The notes: generated from the letters alone by a model not told the origin. Positions 27,033 to 36,473 are shown, counted from the first letter of the stretch. The stretch: 48,536 bases of DNA from Peptococcaceae bacterium (GCA_012520405.1 JAAYOJ010000101.1:1-48536), one strand, 5' to 3'. A program made the numbers and translations.

Positions 27033-27227
27033 CAAAATCCACCTTTCTTAAAAAGTCATCAAAAGATTGTCTATATTAATTATAGCCATTAAAATTTCTA
27101 TGACAATCCAAAAATGGTAATCCCCTATCTGACATGCTGGTCCGGCAGGGCTTTCGGAAGAAGAAAAAGAGTTTTATGGTATGATAGTAGTGGTGATACT
27201 AATAAATAATTATATTTGGAGTAAATA

Positions 27228-28196
27228 ATGAAAAAGGGTTACATTTATATTATCATTACAGCAATTCTGTTTAGTTCCATGGAAATTGCCTTAAAGGTAG
27301 TGGCCACTGATTTTAATCCTGTTCAACTGACTTTTATCAGGTTTTTTATTGGAGCCTTAATACTATGGCCTATAGCGCGCAGAAAACTTCAAACCAGGAA
27401 CATGCATCTTAAGGCCGGCGATATAAAGTTTTTTATGTTAACAGGTTTTATTTGTGTCGTTGTCAGTATGACTTTTTATCAGTTATCTATTCTTTACTGT
27501 CAAGCATCTACAGTAGCTGTCCTGTTCAGCTGTAATCCCGTGTTCGTTGTACCTCTGGCCTTTTTTATGCTTAAAGAAAAAGTTACCAAACTTAATATTC
27601 TGTCTATAATAGTCAGTATAGGTGGAATGGTATTTATCTTAAACCCTTTTCAACTGGAGAGCGGAGATACCCGGCTGTTAGGGATTTTATTCATAATCAT
27701 GGCCGCCATTACCTTTGCTTTTTATACCGTTATAGGCAAGTCTCAAAGCGAACAATATGGGGGATTGGTTGCTACGGCTTACAGTTTCTTATTCGGCAGC
27801 CTGGAAATGCTGATCCTGATACTTTTGTCTCATGTAAACATTGTGGCCACAATATTTCAAGCTTCCGGCTTGGACATTTTTGCGCAGATTCCACTCCTGA
27901 AAGGAATTAGCTGGCAGACCTTGCCGCTTATAATATATATTAGCGTTTTTGTAACCGGCTTAGGCTATACCAGTTATTTTCTGGCTATGGAAAATACGTC
28001 CGCTGTAACTGCCTCGGTTGTATTTTTCATCAAACCGGCTCTGGCCCCGATTTTAGCTCTTATCTTGATCCACGAATCAATAGGGTTTAATACCTTAGGG
28101 GGAATTATTTTTATCCTGCTCGGCTCGAGCTTAACCTTTATAGCTAATAGCCGCAATGCCAAACATCAAACACAATCTTTAAAAAAAGGAGCCTAG
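27228..28196 (+). CDS. EamA/DMT-family transporter
   Basis: The 322-residue protein has about ten membrane helices arranged as two EamA repeats (about 5-140 and 155-300). The first repeat has the typical FNPVQLTFIRFFIGALILWP block, and the second ends with the paired TSAVTASVVFFIKPALAPILALILIHE region. Members export amino acids, nucleosides or other metabolites, and the substrate cannot be read here. The stop is 2 bases before the thioesterase start, so the two genes form an operon. The ATG follows TTGGAG. Confidence 0.9.
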   Translation: MKKGYIYIIITAILFSSMEIALKVVATDFNPVQLTFIRFFIGALILWPIARRKLQTRNMHLKAGDIKFFMLTGFICVVVSMTFYQLSILYCQASTVAVLFSCNPVFVVPLAFFMLKEKVTKLNILSIIVSIGGMVFILNPFQLESGDTRLLGILFIIMAAITFAFYTVIGKSQSEQYGGLVATAYSFLFGSLEMLILILLSHVNIVATIFQASGLDIFAQIPLLKGISWQTLPLIIYISVFVTGLGYTSYFLAMENTSAVTASVVFFIKPALAPILALILIHESIGFNTLGGIIFILLGSSLTFIANSRNAKHQTQSLKKGA

Positions 28197-28198
28197 CT

Positions 28199-28678
28199 AT
28201 GGCAAGCAAAAAAGTTTCCCATTCTCAGGTAGTTATGTCCAGTTTAATGTTGCCCCAGCATGCTAATACTTCCGGCAATGTTCATGGCGGTGAAATCATG
28301 AAACTTATGGACAGTGCCGCTGCGGTTGTAGCCAGGCGCCATGCCCGCAGCAACGTAGTTACCGCCAGGGTTGATGAATTAAGGTTTCTTCATCCTTGTC
28401 ATATAGGTGATGTTGTTACTTGTTATGGCAAATTAACCTTTGTTGGCAGAACTTCCATGGAAGTTTTGGTAACAGTAACTGTGGAAGACGTCAAAAAAGA
28501 CGAACCGGCTAAAATGGCTTTAACCGCCTATTTTACTTTTGTTGCCCTTGATGAACAAGGAAAACCTCAAGAGGTACCTTCTTTGGATATCGAAACGGAA
28601 GAAGAATTGCGTTTGTTCAAGGAAGGAGAAAGACGCTATTTGGCTCATAAAAAAACAACAACGAAAGATGTGTTATAA
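28199..28678 (+). CDS. Acyl-CoA thioesterase (hotdog fold)
   Basis: The 159-residue protein is a single-hotdog acyl-CoA hydrolase of the YciA/BfiH type, releasing CoA from fatty acyl-CoA. The signature NVHGGEIMKLMDSAAAVVARRH contains the catalytic-region aspartate, and VDELRFLHPCHIGDVV plus FVGRTSMEVLVTV are the conserved core strands. A charged C-terminal tail follows. GGAG precedes the ATG by about 8 nt. It lies 2 bases after the EamA transporter; a functional link, such as export of the released acid, is speculative. A terminator-like hairpin follows at 28724-28750. Confidence 0.9.
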   Translation: MASKKVSHSQVVMSSLMLPQHANTSGNVHGGEIMKLMDSAAAVVARRHARSNVVTARVDELRFLHPCHIGDVVTCYGKLTFVGRTSMEVLVTVTVEDVKKDEPAKMALTAYFTFVALDEQGKPQEVPSLDIETEEELRLFKEGERRYLAHKKTTTKDVL

Positions 28679-28723
28679 TAATAATTAGAAGGAAAAAGGG
28701 GGAGAAAAAAATGTAAGCAAGGG

Positions 28724-28750
28724 CGGTCGGGTTAACAACTTGACCGTTTT
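28724..28750 (+). terminator. Terminator/attenuator-like hairpin before the Ehr-type operon
   Basis: CGGTC (28724-28728) pairs with GACCG (28742-28746), with extra inner pairs in GGTT/AACT, followed by TTTT. It is 50 bases before the next gene, and an ATG-TAA start-stop with a good ribosome site (28698-28716) lies directly upstream. Confidence 0.55.
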
Positions 28751-28799
28751 ATATTTTTATATACAAAAGGTAAATAGTAAAAGTCGGAGGTAAAAATTT

Positions 28800-30845
28800 A
28801 TGCTGTTCTATGCAGCTTACTTATTTAAATCATCGTTAATTCTTTATATATTGGCAGCTCTTATAGCTCTCCTTATGACCAAAAATCAGAAAACCTGTAA
28901 CATTTTAGTGAATTCTATCTGTATTTTGTCTGCGCTTTTAGGAGCAGCAGCTTCGGTGTTAAAGCTAACCAGTGGCGTAGATACATTGCCGCTCATACAA
29001 GTGCATTCTGTTGTTCCTTTTATCTCAATCAGTATGACAATTGATAATCTTTCAGCCTATTTTATCCTGGCTCTGTCTATCCTTGTCTGCTGTGTGTCCG
29101 TTTATTCTCTGGGGTATATCTCCTCATATATTGGTCAAAGGAACGTAGCCCTGTTTTATTTTCTGTATACCACCTTCATTCTTTCTATGATTTTGGTCCT
29201 TACTTCGGATAATGCTATCTTTTTCTATATATCCTGGGAAGTAATGTCCCTTTTATCTTATTTTCTAGTTGTGTTCGAATCAGAAAAAAGTGAAAGTCAA
29301 AGAGCCGGCAAGTTGTATATTATTATGACCCATCTGGCGACCGCCTTTTTACTGGTCGGATTTATGATTATTTACAGCTATACCAAGTCCTTTGATTTTG
29401 GTTTAGGCTCAGCTGCGGCAATTATGCCGGACAGTATCAAAAATATTGTCTTTATCATGTTTTTAATTGGCTTCGGGACGAAAGCCGGTATTATACCACT
29501 TCATATTTGGCTGCCATCTGCCCATCCGGCCGCTCCCAGCAATATTTCGGCATTGATGTCTGGGATTATGATTAAGACAGCTATTTATGGCCTGATTCGT
29601 TTTATTCCCGGCTGTTTGGGAGTTGAACATAGCTGGTGGGGAATAACTATTCTTGCTCTGGGGATAGTTTCGGCGGTGTTAGGCGTGGCCTATGCCTTGA
29701 TGGAACATAATATCAAGCGGCTATTGGCTTTCAGTAGCGTTGAAAATATCGGTATTATTTTGATCGGCTTGGGCGTTTGCTTTATCGCCTTGGCTCAAAA
29801 TAATCAGCTAATCAGCTCCCTGGCCCTAACGGCAGCCCTTCTGCATACCTTTAACCATGCTTTATTTAAAGGTGGATTGTTTCTGGGAGCCGGGTCTATC
29901 CAATATGCTGCCCATACCAGGGATATTGAAAAACTAGGTGGCCTTATAAAAAAGATGCCGTTAACGGGGTTCTTCGTTTTATGTTTTTCCCTGGCCATTT
30001 CAGCTATAGTTCCTTTTAACGGATTTATCAGTGAATGGTTAGCTTATCAGTCCCTCTATGCTTTCATGATTAACGGGGAAACGGGGCTTAATATTTTATT
30101 TATTCTCGCTGTAGCTGCTCTGGGGCTTGCAGGTGCTCTGGCCGCCGCCTGTTTTGTCAAACTATTTGGGTTTTCTTTTTTAGGATTGTCGAGAAGCGAA
30201 CAAGCTTTACGAGCTGAAGAAGTTCCGCTTAGCATGAATATAGCTATGGGAATCCTGACTTTTCTTTGCCTATTGTCCGGGTTGTTTCCTTTAGTTGCGC
30301 TTAAATTGATTGATCCGGTAACAGTTAGTCTCGGAGGGAGTTCTATATTCAGTACACTTAGGGGTGGATTTTTGATCGTCTATTATCCTCTGGAAGCTGC
30401 AGGCAATACAATATCACCGCTTATTTTTGTGATTTTTTTAGTAATATTTATAGCCTTAATCCTGCTGGCGGCAAGAGTTGTGGGCGGCAAATATCTGGAA
30501 CGGAGATATGGCACCTGGGACTGCGGATTTGAAGCCTTAAACTCGCGTATGCAGTATAGCGCTACCGGTTATGCCAAACCCATAAAAATCGTCTTTCGCA
30601 TTCTATTTAAACCTACACGGCAAGTAGTGATGGAGGGAGACTCTATTTACCATCCGGATGCGATCCAATATAAAACTTCCTATACCTCGATTTTTGTGAA
30701 ATATCTCTATCATCCCATTTTATTAGCGGTTAAAGATTTTGCTAAAATAACTAAATACAAAATCCAAACCGGCAGTATTCATAGTTATCTTTTGTATATA
30801 TTTATCGCTGTAATGGCGATGATGCTCTATAACCGATTTCTGTAG
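28800..30845 (+). CDS. HyfB-like proton/ion-translocating membrane subunit
   Basis: This is an antiporter-like subunit of the NuoL/NuoM/NuoN superfamily (681 residues, about 16 membrane helices), the HyfB type. The family core IIPLHIWLPSAHPAAPSNISALMSGIMIKTAIYGLIR is partly shown by GFGTKAGIIPLHIW and the conserved lysine, and the discontinuous helix region LLHTFNHALFKGGLFL is present. It is the first of six genes in the order B-C-E-F-G-I of a hydrogenase-4-like complex. It should translocate H+ or Na+ driven by the electron-transfer module encoded downstream. The ATG follows GGAGG at 9-nt spacing. Confidence 0.9.
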   Translation: MLFYAAYLFKSSLILYILAALIALLMTKNQKTCNILVNSICILSALLGAAASVLKLTSGVDTLPLIQVHSVVPFISISMTIDNLSAYFILALSILVCCVSVYSLGYISSYIGQRNVALFYFLYTTFILSMILVLTSDNAIFFYISWEVMSLLSYFLVVFESEKSESQRAGKLYIIMTHLATAFLLVGFMIIYSYTKSFDFGLGSAAAIMPDSIKNIVFIMFLIGFGTKAGIIPLHIWLPSAHPAAPSNISALMSGIMIKTAIYGLIRFIPGCLGVEHSWWGITILALGIVSAVLGVAYALMEHNIKRLLAFSSVENIGIILIGLGVCFIALAQNNQLISSLALTAALLHTFNHALFKGGLFLGAGSIQYAAHTRDIEKLGGLIKKMPLTGFFVLCFSLAISAIVPFNGFISEWLAYQSLYAFMINGETGLNILFILAVAALGLAGALAAACFVKLFGFSFLGLSRSEQALRAEEVPLSMNIAMGILTFLCLLSGLFPLVALKLIDPVTVSLGGSSIFSTLRGGFLIVYYPLEAAGNTISPLIFVIFLVIFIALILLAARVVGGKYLERRYGTWDCGFEALNSRMQYSATGYAKPIKIVFRILFKPTRQVVMEGDSIYHPDAIQYKTSYTSIFVKYLYHPILLAVKDFAKITKYKIQTGSIHSYLLYIFIAVMAMMLYNRFL

Positions 30846-30857
30846 GAGAAGGAGAAT

Positions 30858-31814
30858 ATGAACAACGTGATTTACATCCTGGTACAGATTGTGGTCATTC
30901 TGGCGGTTGCACCTCTGGTCAACGGGATTAATAGAAAAGTCAAAGCCCTTAGTCAGAAAAGAAAAGGGGCCCCGCCTTGGCAAATGTACTTTGATCTTTA
31001 CAAGCTATTAAAAAAGAACACGGTTGTTTCCAATGTATCGTCTTGGGTATTCAAGGCTGCACCTTATATAGTTTTTGCGACGGCTCTTGCTGGGGCTTTA
31101 CTCGTTCCGGTAACGAGCAAGCTGGCCGGCAGTCATATTCCTGGAGATTTTATTCTATTGATTTATATTCTTGCCTTGGGCAGGTTCTTTATGATGGCTG
31201 CCGCTTTGGATACGGGCAGTACTTTTGGTGGAATGGGTAGTAGCAGAGAAGCGATGATTTCCTCTTTAATTGAGCCTTCAATTCTTGTCTCTCTATTTAC
31301 TCTCGGACTTATAGCCAGGTCATTTTCTTTGCCGGAAATTATAATGTCTGTTCAGAATACAGGAATTCCCTTGTCTAATCCTGTTTATATCATGGTCTTT
31401 TTGGCTATGGTGATCGTCTTGATTGCGGAGGCCTGCCGGATTCCTGTGGATGACCCTTCCACTCATCTGGAATTAACCATGATACACGAGGCCATGATCC
31501 TGGAATATTCCGGTCGGCATCTGGCTTTTATGGAGTACGGGGCTGCGGTCAAACAGCTTATTTTTATGACCTTACTGGTTAATATCTTTTTGCCGACGGA
31601 TCAGTTTATAACCCTCTCCGGTCTGCTAGCTGTTGTGCTGTCCCTCATAATGTATGTGCTTAAAATAATTGTTGTCGCCATGGTAATCGCTATGATCGAA
31701 ATAAAGACTGTCAAGCTAAGACTTTTCAGTATACCTAACCTGGCAGCATTGGCTTTTATTTTGGCATTCTTAGGTATTTTGCAGTATTTCATTCTAGGAG
31801 GCGGCTATGCTTGA
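30858..31814 (+). CDS. HyfC/NuoH-like membrane subunit
   Basis: The 318-residue protein has about eight membrane helices and matches the HyfC/HycD/NuoH family, the subunit that links the peripheral arm to the ion-pumping arm. The cytoplasmic loop motif AEACRIPVDDPSTHLELTMIHEA (about 190-212) contains the conserved acidic cluster of this family, and GAPPWQMYFDLYKLLKKN is the first conserved loop. The next gene overlaps its 3' end by 8 bases. It is consistent with a membrane-bound energy-converting complex. Confidence 0.92.
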   Translation: MNNVIYILVQIVVILAVAPLVNGINRKVKALSQKRKGAPPWQMYFDLYKLLKKNTVVSNVSSWVFKAAPYIVFATALAGALLVPVTSKLAGSHIPGDFILLIYILALGRFFMMAAALDTGSTFGGMGSSREAMISSLIEPSILVSLFTLGLIARSFSLPEIIMSVQNTGIPLSNPVYIMVFLAMVIVLIAEACRIPVDDPSTHLELTMIHEAMILEYSGRHLAFMEYGAAVKQLIFMTLLVNIFLPTDQFITLSGLLAVVLSLIMYVLKIIVVAMVIAMIEIKTVKLRLFSIPNLAALAFILAFLGILQYFILGGGYA

Positions 31815-32463
31815 GTTTGTAAAAATTTTGTCTGTCTTGATCTTATTGTCTGCTTTTGTACTAATGGGAAATAAAAGAATTAATTCCTACATTGAAACCT
31901 TCCGGGTTCAATCCCTGTTCATTGCCCTTATGGCTGGAATCAACGGCATAATAATGTTGAGAACTGAAGGCCGTTTTGATCTCTTGGCCATTTGTGTGCT
32001 TATCTTAGTTCTTAAAGTTATTTATATACCCGGTCTATTGCACCGGACGTATGCTCATGTCAAATACGAAGTGGAAAAAGACTTTATTTTAAATATTCCA
32101 ATTCTGATTTCAGTTTGCTCCGGACTTGTGGTGTTCACTTATTTTTGTCTGGGAACCTTAAGCAGTATAATTCCGAACAGTATAATACTTCAATTGGTCA
32201 ATTCGGTATCTGTTATTTGGATCGGCTTGTTCTTTATGATCAGCAGAAAAAAAGCGATTGGCCAAATCATTGGTTTCCTGGTGATTGAAAACGGGCTTTT
32301 TGTTACTACCATGCTAGGAACAGAGGGAATGCCCTTTATTGTGGATTTAGGATTATTTATCGACTTGATTACGGCCATCCTGATTATGGGTATTCTAGTC
32401 TTTCGAATCAATGACCTATTTGATTCCATTGATACGGATCAACTGAATAAATTGAAAGGATAA
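31807..32463 (+). CDS. HyfE-like membrane subunit
   Basis: The 218-residue protein has about seven membrane helices and is recognised as HyfE-like by size, hydrophobicity and position between the C and F genes. HyfE is thought to be partly related to NuoK. A glutamate in the segment VIENGLFVTTMLG (about 158-170) fits the buried carboxylate of the NuoK-like region. AGGAGG sits just before the ATG, inside the end of the preceding gene. The weaker part of the call is that this family diverges quickly. Confidence 0.82.
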   Translation: MLEFVKILSVLILLSAFVLMGNKRINSYIETFRVQSLFIALMAGINGIIMLRTEGRFDLLAICVLILVLKVIYIPGLLHRTYAHVKYEVEKDFILNIPILISVCSGLVVFTYFCLGTLSSIIPNSIILQLVNSVSVIWIGLFFMISRKKAIGQIIGFLVIENGLFVTTMLGTEGMPFIVDLGLFIDLITAILIMGILVFRINDLFDSIDTDQLNKLKG

Positions 32464-32481
32464 ACTGAAAGGAATAATAAT

Positions 32482-33954
32482 ATGGGATTTATTCTGCCGA
32501 TTATACCGGTTATCACTGTACTATTACTATTTTTAACCAGAAAAAGTTTTCTTCAGCATATTATTAATTTGTTAGCTTCCGGCTTACTAGTGATTGGCGC
32601 TTTACTGTTGACCTATAAGGTAGTAAATCAAGGAAGTATAAGGTACGGCTTTTTAGGTGGCATTTTTTATGTGGATGCTTTGAGCGTGATTGTGCTGGAT
32701 ATTGTAATAATTATCGGCCTAGTGACCAGTATTTATTCTGTCGGTTATTTGCAGGAAGAAATTAGACAGGAGAAGATTAGGCCGGGGCAAATAAAGCGTT
32801 ACTATTTGCTAATGTATTCCTTTATTTTTACCATGGTTATGGCTTTAACAGTAAATAATTTGGGATTGATGTGGATAGCGATTGAAGCCACGACCTTAGC
32901 CTCCGCTTTCCTGGTAGGGTTCGACAATAATAAATATGCCCTCGAAGCTGCCTGGAAATATGTAATTATTTGCTCCGTAGGTATTGCTATTGCCTTTTTG
33001 GGAATAATCCTGTTCTATTTATCGGCAAGAGGGGTTTTAAGCGAATCAGCCGCTTTAGATTGGGTCGCTTTATATGAGAACGCAAAATCCTTGCAAAGTC
33101 CGGTTTTACGGCTGGCCTTTATATTTATACTGGTGGGTTTTGGTACCAAAGCGGGTTTGGCTCCCATGCACACCTGGCTACCTGATGCCCACAGCCAGGC
33201 ACCCTCTCCAATCAGTGCGCTTTTGTCAGGCGTACTGCTAAACAGTGCAATGTATGGGATTATCAGAGCTTTAACTATTGTTAATTGCAATCTGGAAAAC
33301 AATATTTTTACCGGCAGGTTATTGTTAGCGATAGGGATTTTATCTATTCTGACTGCGGCAATTTTCATTATGACCCAAAGAGATTATAAAAGACTGCTTG
33401 CTTATTCCAGTATCGAGCATATGGGGATTATTGCCGTAGCCATGGGTGTTTTTACCCCCTTGGCGGTGTTTGGGGGACTTTTGCATATGATTAATCATTC
33501 CCTGACCAAATCAATGCTTTTTCTGTCAGCCGGTAATATTCTACAAAAATTTAACACCATGCAAATATCTAAAATTAAAGGGGTACTCAAAATCCTCCCC
33601 TTTTCCGGAACAGCCTTTTTACTTGGCTTGTTTGCGATTGCCGGTACTCCGCCCTTCAGCATTTTCAGCAGTGAAATAAACATTATTGTGGCGCTCTTTA
33701 GCGGAGGCAGTATTTGGATAGGAGTTGTTTTGGTTTTGCTGCTAGCAGTGGTTTTTGCCGGAATAGTAGCTTCCTTATTTCGCATGTTTTATGGGGAGCG
33801 GGATCAGGAAACTCTACAGCCGGGGGAAATCAATAAGGCAGGGACAGGGGCTATTGTCGTTCTTTTAATAGCCATTACTTTGGGAGGCTTGTTTATGCCT
33901 TCCTATGTTATCGAGCTTATTTATCAGGCTCAGGGTCTTATCCTGGGGATATAA
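32482..33954 (+). CDS. HyfF-like proton/ion-translocating membrane subunit
   Basis: This is a second antiporter-like subunit (490 residues, about 14 helices), NuoN/HyfF type. It contains LAPMHTWLPDAHSQAP, preceded by GFGTKAG with the conserved lysine, and LLHMINHSLTKSMLFLSAGN, the broken-helix block. With HyfB this gives the complex two antiporter-like channels. The 3' end is 37 bases before the start I favour for the large-subunit gene. A reading frame that overlaps its end is only an upstream extension of that next gene. Confidence 0.92.
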   Translation: MGFILPIIPVITVLLLFLTRKSFLQHIINLLASGLLVIGALLLTYKVVNQGSIRYGFLGGIFYVDALSVIVLDIVIIIGLVTSIYSVGYLQEEIRQEKIRPGQIKRYYLLMYSFIFTMVMALTVNNLGLMWIAIEATTLASAFLVGFDNNKYALEAAWKYVIICSVGIAIAFLGIILFYLSARGVLSESAALDWVALYENAKSLQSPVLRLAFIFILVGFGTKAGLAPMHTWLPDAHSQAPSPISALLSGVLLNSAMYGIIRALTIVNCNLENNIFTGRLLLAIGILSILTAAIFIMTQRDYKRLLAYSSIEHMGIIAVAMGVFTPLAVFGGLLHMINHSLTKSMLFLSAGNILQKFNTMQISKIKGVLKILPFSGTAFLLGLFAIAGTPPFSIFSSEINIIVALFSGGSIWIGVVLVLLLAVVFAGIVASLFRMFYGERDQETLQPGEINKAGTGAIVVLLIAITLGGLFMPSYVIELIYQAQGLILGI

Positions 33955-33991
33955 CAGATTGGAGAATATTGAAAAAGAGAGGCTGAAAATT

Positions 33992-35575
33992 ATGTCAATG
34001 CTGGAATTAAAGTCTGTATTGGCGAAAAAATTTGCGGAATGTATCTCTAACTATACTTTGAAAAATAGCAATGAACTTTATATCGAGGTTGATTCGCCGG
34101 CAACATATGATATTTGTAGCTATATCTATCAAGAACTTGGTTATCCGCTCATTTCCATGTTTGCCGCAGATGAAAAACAGCTTATCAACAGTTATGCTGT
34201 GTACTATGTTTTTGCTGACAGGCAGGAGAGTTTGCTATTAATTGTTAAAACCATGGTCAAACCGGACGAGATGGAAATTACTTCCTTAAGCAAAATTATC
34301 CCTGCTGCTGATTTATACGAAAGAGAAATCAAGGATCTGTTTGGCATAAATCCACTTGGCCATCCCAATCCCAAAAGGCTTGTCTTTCATAGCAACTGGC
34401 CGGATGGTAAATATCCTTTGCGCAAAGAGTTTAATCTTAAGCAAAAGTTAGATTTTGTTCAGGAAAAAATAAGTTTTCAGAAAGTAGAAGGTAAAGGGGT
34501 TTATGAAATTCCTGTCGGACCCGTTCATGCCGGAATTATTGAACCCGGGCATTTTCGTTTTAGTGTAGCCGGAGAGCCGATTATTAATTTAGAGGCGCAG
34601 CTATTTTATGTTCATAAAGGCCTTGAAAAGCTATGTGAAGGTCAGAGCATAGAAAAATGCTTTTATATTGCGGAGCGCATCTCCGGAGACGAAACTTTTA
34701 CTAACTCTCTGGCTTACTGTCAGGCCATAGAGAAAATTGCAGGAATAACTGTTCCCCAAAGGGCTCAATATACCAGAGTTATATTTGCCGAACTGGAAAG
34801 ACTGACGAGTCATCTGGGTGATTTAGGTGGAATCTGTCTGGATACCGGTTACGGTTTCGCTACCTTCCAGTTCAGAATGATGAGAGGCTGGGCTTATAAT
34901 CTTGCTGATGAGCTTTGCGGTATGCGCTTTTTAAGAAGTGTTAATAAGCCGGGGGGAATAAGAAAAGATTTTATGGTTGGTAAGAAATCAATCCTACTGA
35001 AATATTTGCAGAAAATAAAGAAGGAACTAGAGGATACAGTAGATATTATCAAGTCTCATAGTATGTTTATAGATAGAGTAGAAAACACTGGAATTTTGAA
35101 ACCCAAGATTGCCGCGGACCTCAATGCCGTCGGTCCGGGCGGAAGGGCATCCGGTCAATGTAATGATGTGCGGAAATCATTTCCCTATGCTGTGTACGAT
35201 AAACTGGAATTTGAAATACCTAAACACTATAACGGCGATGTCAATTGCCGTATGAATACGAAAATTGAAGAGTGTTTCACTTCAATCAGCCTAATGATTC
35301 AGGCTATAGAGAATATGCCGGAGGGTAAGATCCTTGAACCTGTCACCAAGGTGGAACCATATCGTTTTGCTTTTGGGATGACAGAAGCCCCGCGAGGTGA
35401 GAATATACATTGGATAATGACGGGAGAGCATAATAGCATTTACCGATACAAGATCCGTACACCGTCTTTTTGTAATTGGCCGGCTCTTTGCCATGCTGTC
35501 AATGGAAATATTGTTCCTGATTTCCCATTGATTAACAAGAGTTTCAATCTTTCCTATGCCGGTAATGATCTGTAA
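33992..35575 (+). CDS. HyfG/HycE-like large subunit lacking NiFe-ligand cysteines
   Basis: The protein fuses a NuoC-like domain (about 1-150, with LYEREIKDLFGINPLGHPN) to a NuoD/hydrogenase-large-subunit domain, the HyfG/HycE arrangement. The NiFe site is missing. Where HycE has RVCGICGFAH, this protein has RISGDETFTN, with S231 and E234 at the cysteine places. The C-terminus ends in NLSYAGNDL with no DPCxxC motif. It is therefore not expected to make or use H2 and fits the Ehr (energy-converting-hydrogenase-related) group. The start at ATG 33992 follows GAGAGG at 9-nt spacing and removes a 29-codon extension that overlaps hyfF. Its electron-accepting substrate is unknown. Confidence 0.9.
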   Translation: MSMLELKSVLAKKFAECISNYTLKNSNELYIEVDSPATYDICSYIYQELGYPLISMFAADEKQLINSYAVYYVFADRQESLLLIVKTMVKPDEMEITSLSKIIPAADLYEREIKDLFGINPLGHPNPKRLVFHSNWPDGKYPLRKEFNLKQKLDFVQEKISFQKVEGKGVYEIPVGPVHAGIIEPGHFRFSVAGEPIINLEAQLFYVHKGLEKLCEGQSIEKCFYIAERISGDETFTNSLAYCQAIEKIAGITVPQRAQYTRVIFAELERLTSHLGDLGGICLDTGYGFATFQFRMMRGWAYNLADELCGMRFLRSVNKPGGIRKDFMVGKKSILLKYLQKIKKELEDTVDIIKSHSMFIDRVENTGILKPKIAADLNAVGPGGRASGQCNDVRKSFPYAVYDKLEFEIPKHYNGDVNCRMNTKIEECFTSISLMIQAIENMPEGKILEPVTKVEPYRFAFGMTEAPRGENIHWIMTGEHNSIYRYKIRTPSFCNWPALCHAVNGNIVPDFPLINKSFNLSYAGNDL

Positions 35576-35648
35576 AGACAAAAACACCTGAATTACAAAT
35601 TAACTAATCTAATTAATAAATTAACTTATACTGTTAAGGAAGATAGAT

Positions 35649-36434
35649 ATGTTTGATATTATTAAAAAAATAGTTAAGTATCCAAGACTGACTAATAATT
35701 ATCCGGACAAAGCTCTGGACTCCAGCCTGTTTATTGGCAGCCCGGAAATTGATACAGATAAGTGCAAACTGTGTGGCGAATGTGTAAGACACTGCCCGTC
35801 TGGGGCAATTAAAATTAATACTGTAAGTAATAGCATAACCATCGATTATGCCCAATGTGTATTTTGTGTATTGTGCGAAGAGGTTTGCCGGTCAGGAGCG
35901 GCGAAGATGACTAATAAATTTGAGCTGGCCACTAAAAATAAAGTGACTTTACAAAAAGGCCCTTGGGTAATTGATGAAAACAATATTCCATATGAACCTC
36001 AAGCTTTGGATGCTCTGCTACAAAGCAAAATTAAAAAAACCTTGGGCCGCAGCCTTTATATCAGGGAGGTTGATGCCGGCTCTTGCAACGGCTGTGATTA
36101 TGAGATCAACGGTTTAAATAATCCTTTTAACGATCTGGAAAGACTAGGGATCAGCTTTGTCGCTTCACCCAGACATGCGGACATGCTTTTAGTAACCGGT
36201 ACCGCCACTCGTAATATGCAACTGGCCTTGCTAAAAACTTACGCGGCCACCCCCGATCCTAAACTTGTTGTCGCGGTAGGGGCCTGCGCCTGTAGCGGCG
36301 GAATATTTAGGGATAGTTACGCTACTAATAACGGAATTGATTCTCTGGTACCGGTCGATGTATATATTCCGGGCTGCCCACCGAGGCCTCAGGCCATTTT
36401 GTATGGCATATTAAAAGCCCTGGATAAGGTATAA
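35649..36434 (+). CDS. Ferredoxin-NuoB/HyfI fusion subunit
   Basis: The 261-residue protein joins a two-cluster ferredoxin to a hydrogenase small-subunit/NuoB domain. The first [4Fe-4S] motif is C39-xx-C42-xx-C45-xxx-C49 and the second C70-xx-C73-xx-C76-xxx-C80. The NuoB-like part has SCNGCDYE (C146, C149), GACACSGG (C213) and PGCPPRP (C243), so the proximal cluster ligands are kept. In hydrogenase-4 the ferredoxin (HyfH) and small subunit (HyfI) are separate genes, so this is a fusion of both. Electrons can travel through the clusters although the neighbouring large subunit lost its NiFe ligands. A weak AT-rich hairpin (36433-36466) may end the operon. Confidence 0.93.
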   Translation: MFDIIKKIVKYPRLTNNYPDKALDSSLFIGSPEIDTDKCKLCGECVRHCPSGAIKINTVSNSITIDYAQCVFCVLCEEVCRSGAAKMTNKFELATKNKVTLQKGPWVIDENNIPYEPQALDALLQSKIKKTLGRSLYIREVDAGSCNGCDYEINGLNNPFNDLERLGISFVASPRHADMLLVTGTATRNMQLALLKTYAATPDPKLVVAVGACACSGGIFRDSYATNNGIDSLVPVDVYIPGCPPRPQAILYGILKALDKV

Positions 36435-36473
36435 TTTTCTAGGGAATACTTAACTCTAAGAAAATTTTAATTA

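Noticed and set aside
33905-33991. Upstream extension of the large-subunit frame overlapping hyfF
   Set aside because: The 29 extra codons overlap conserved hyfF and have no ribosome site, whereas ATG 33992 has one.
28800-36434. Active formate hydrogenlyase or [NiFe] hydrogenase
   Set aside because: The large subunit lacks the four NiFe-ligand cysteines and no formate dehydrogenase or hydrogenase maturation gene is in the window.
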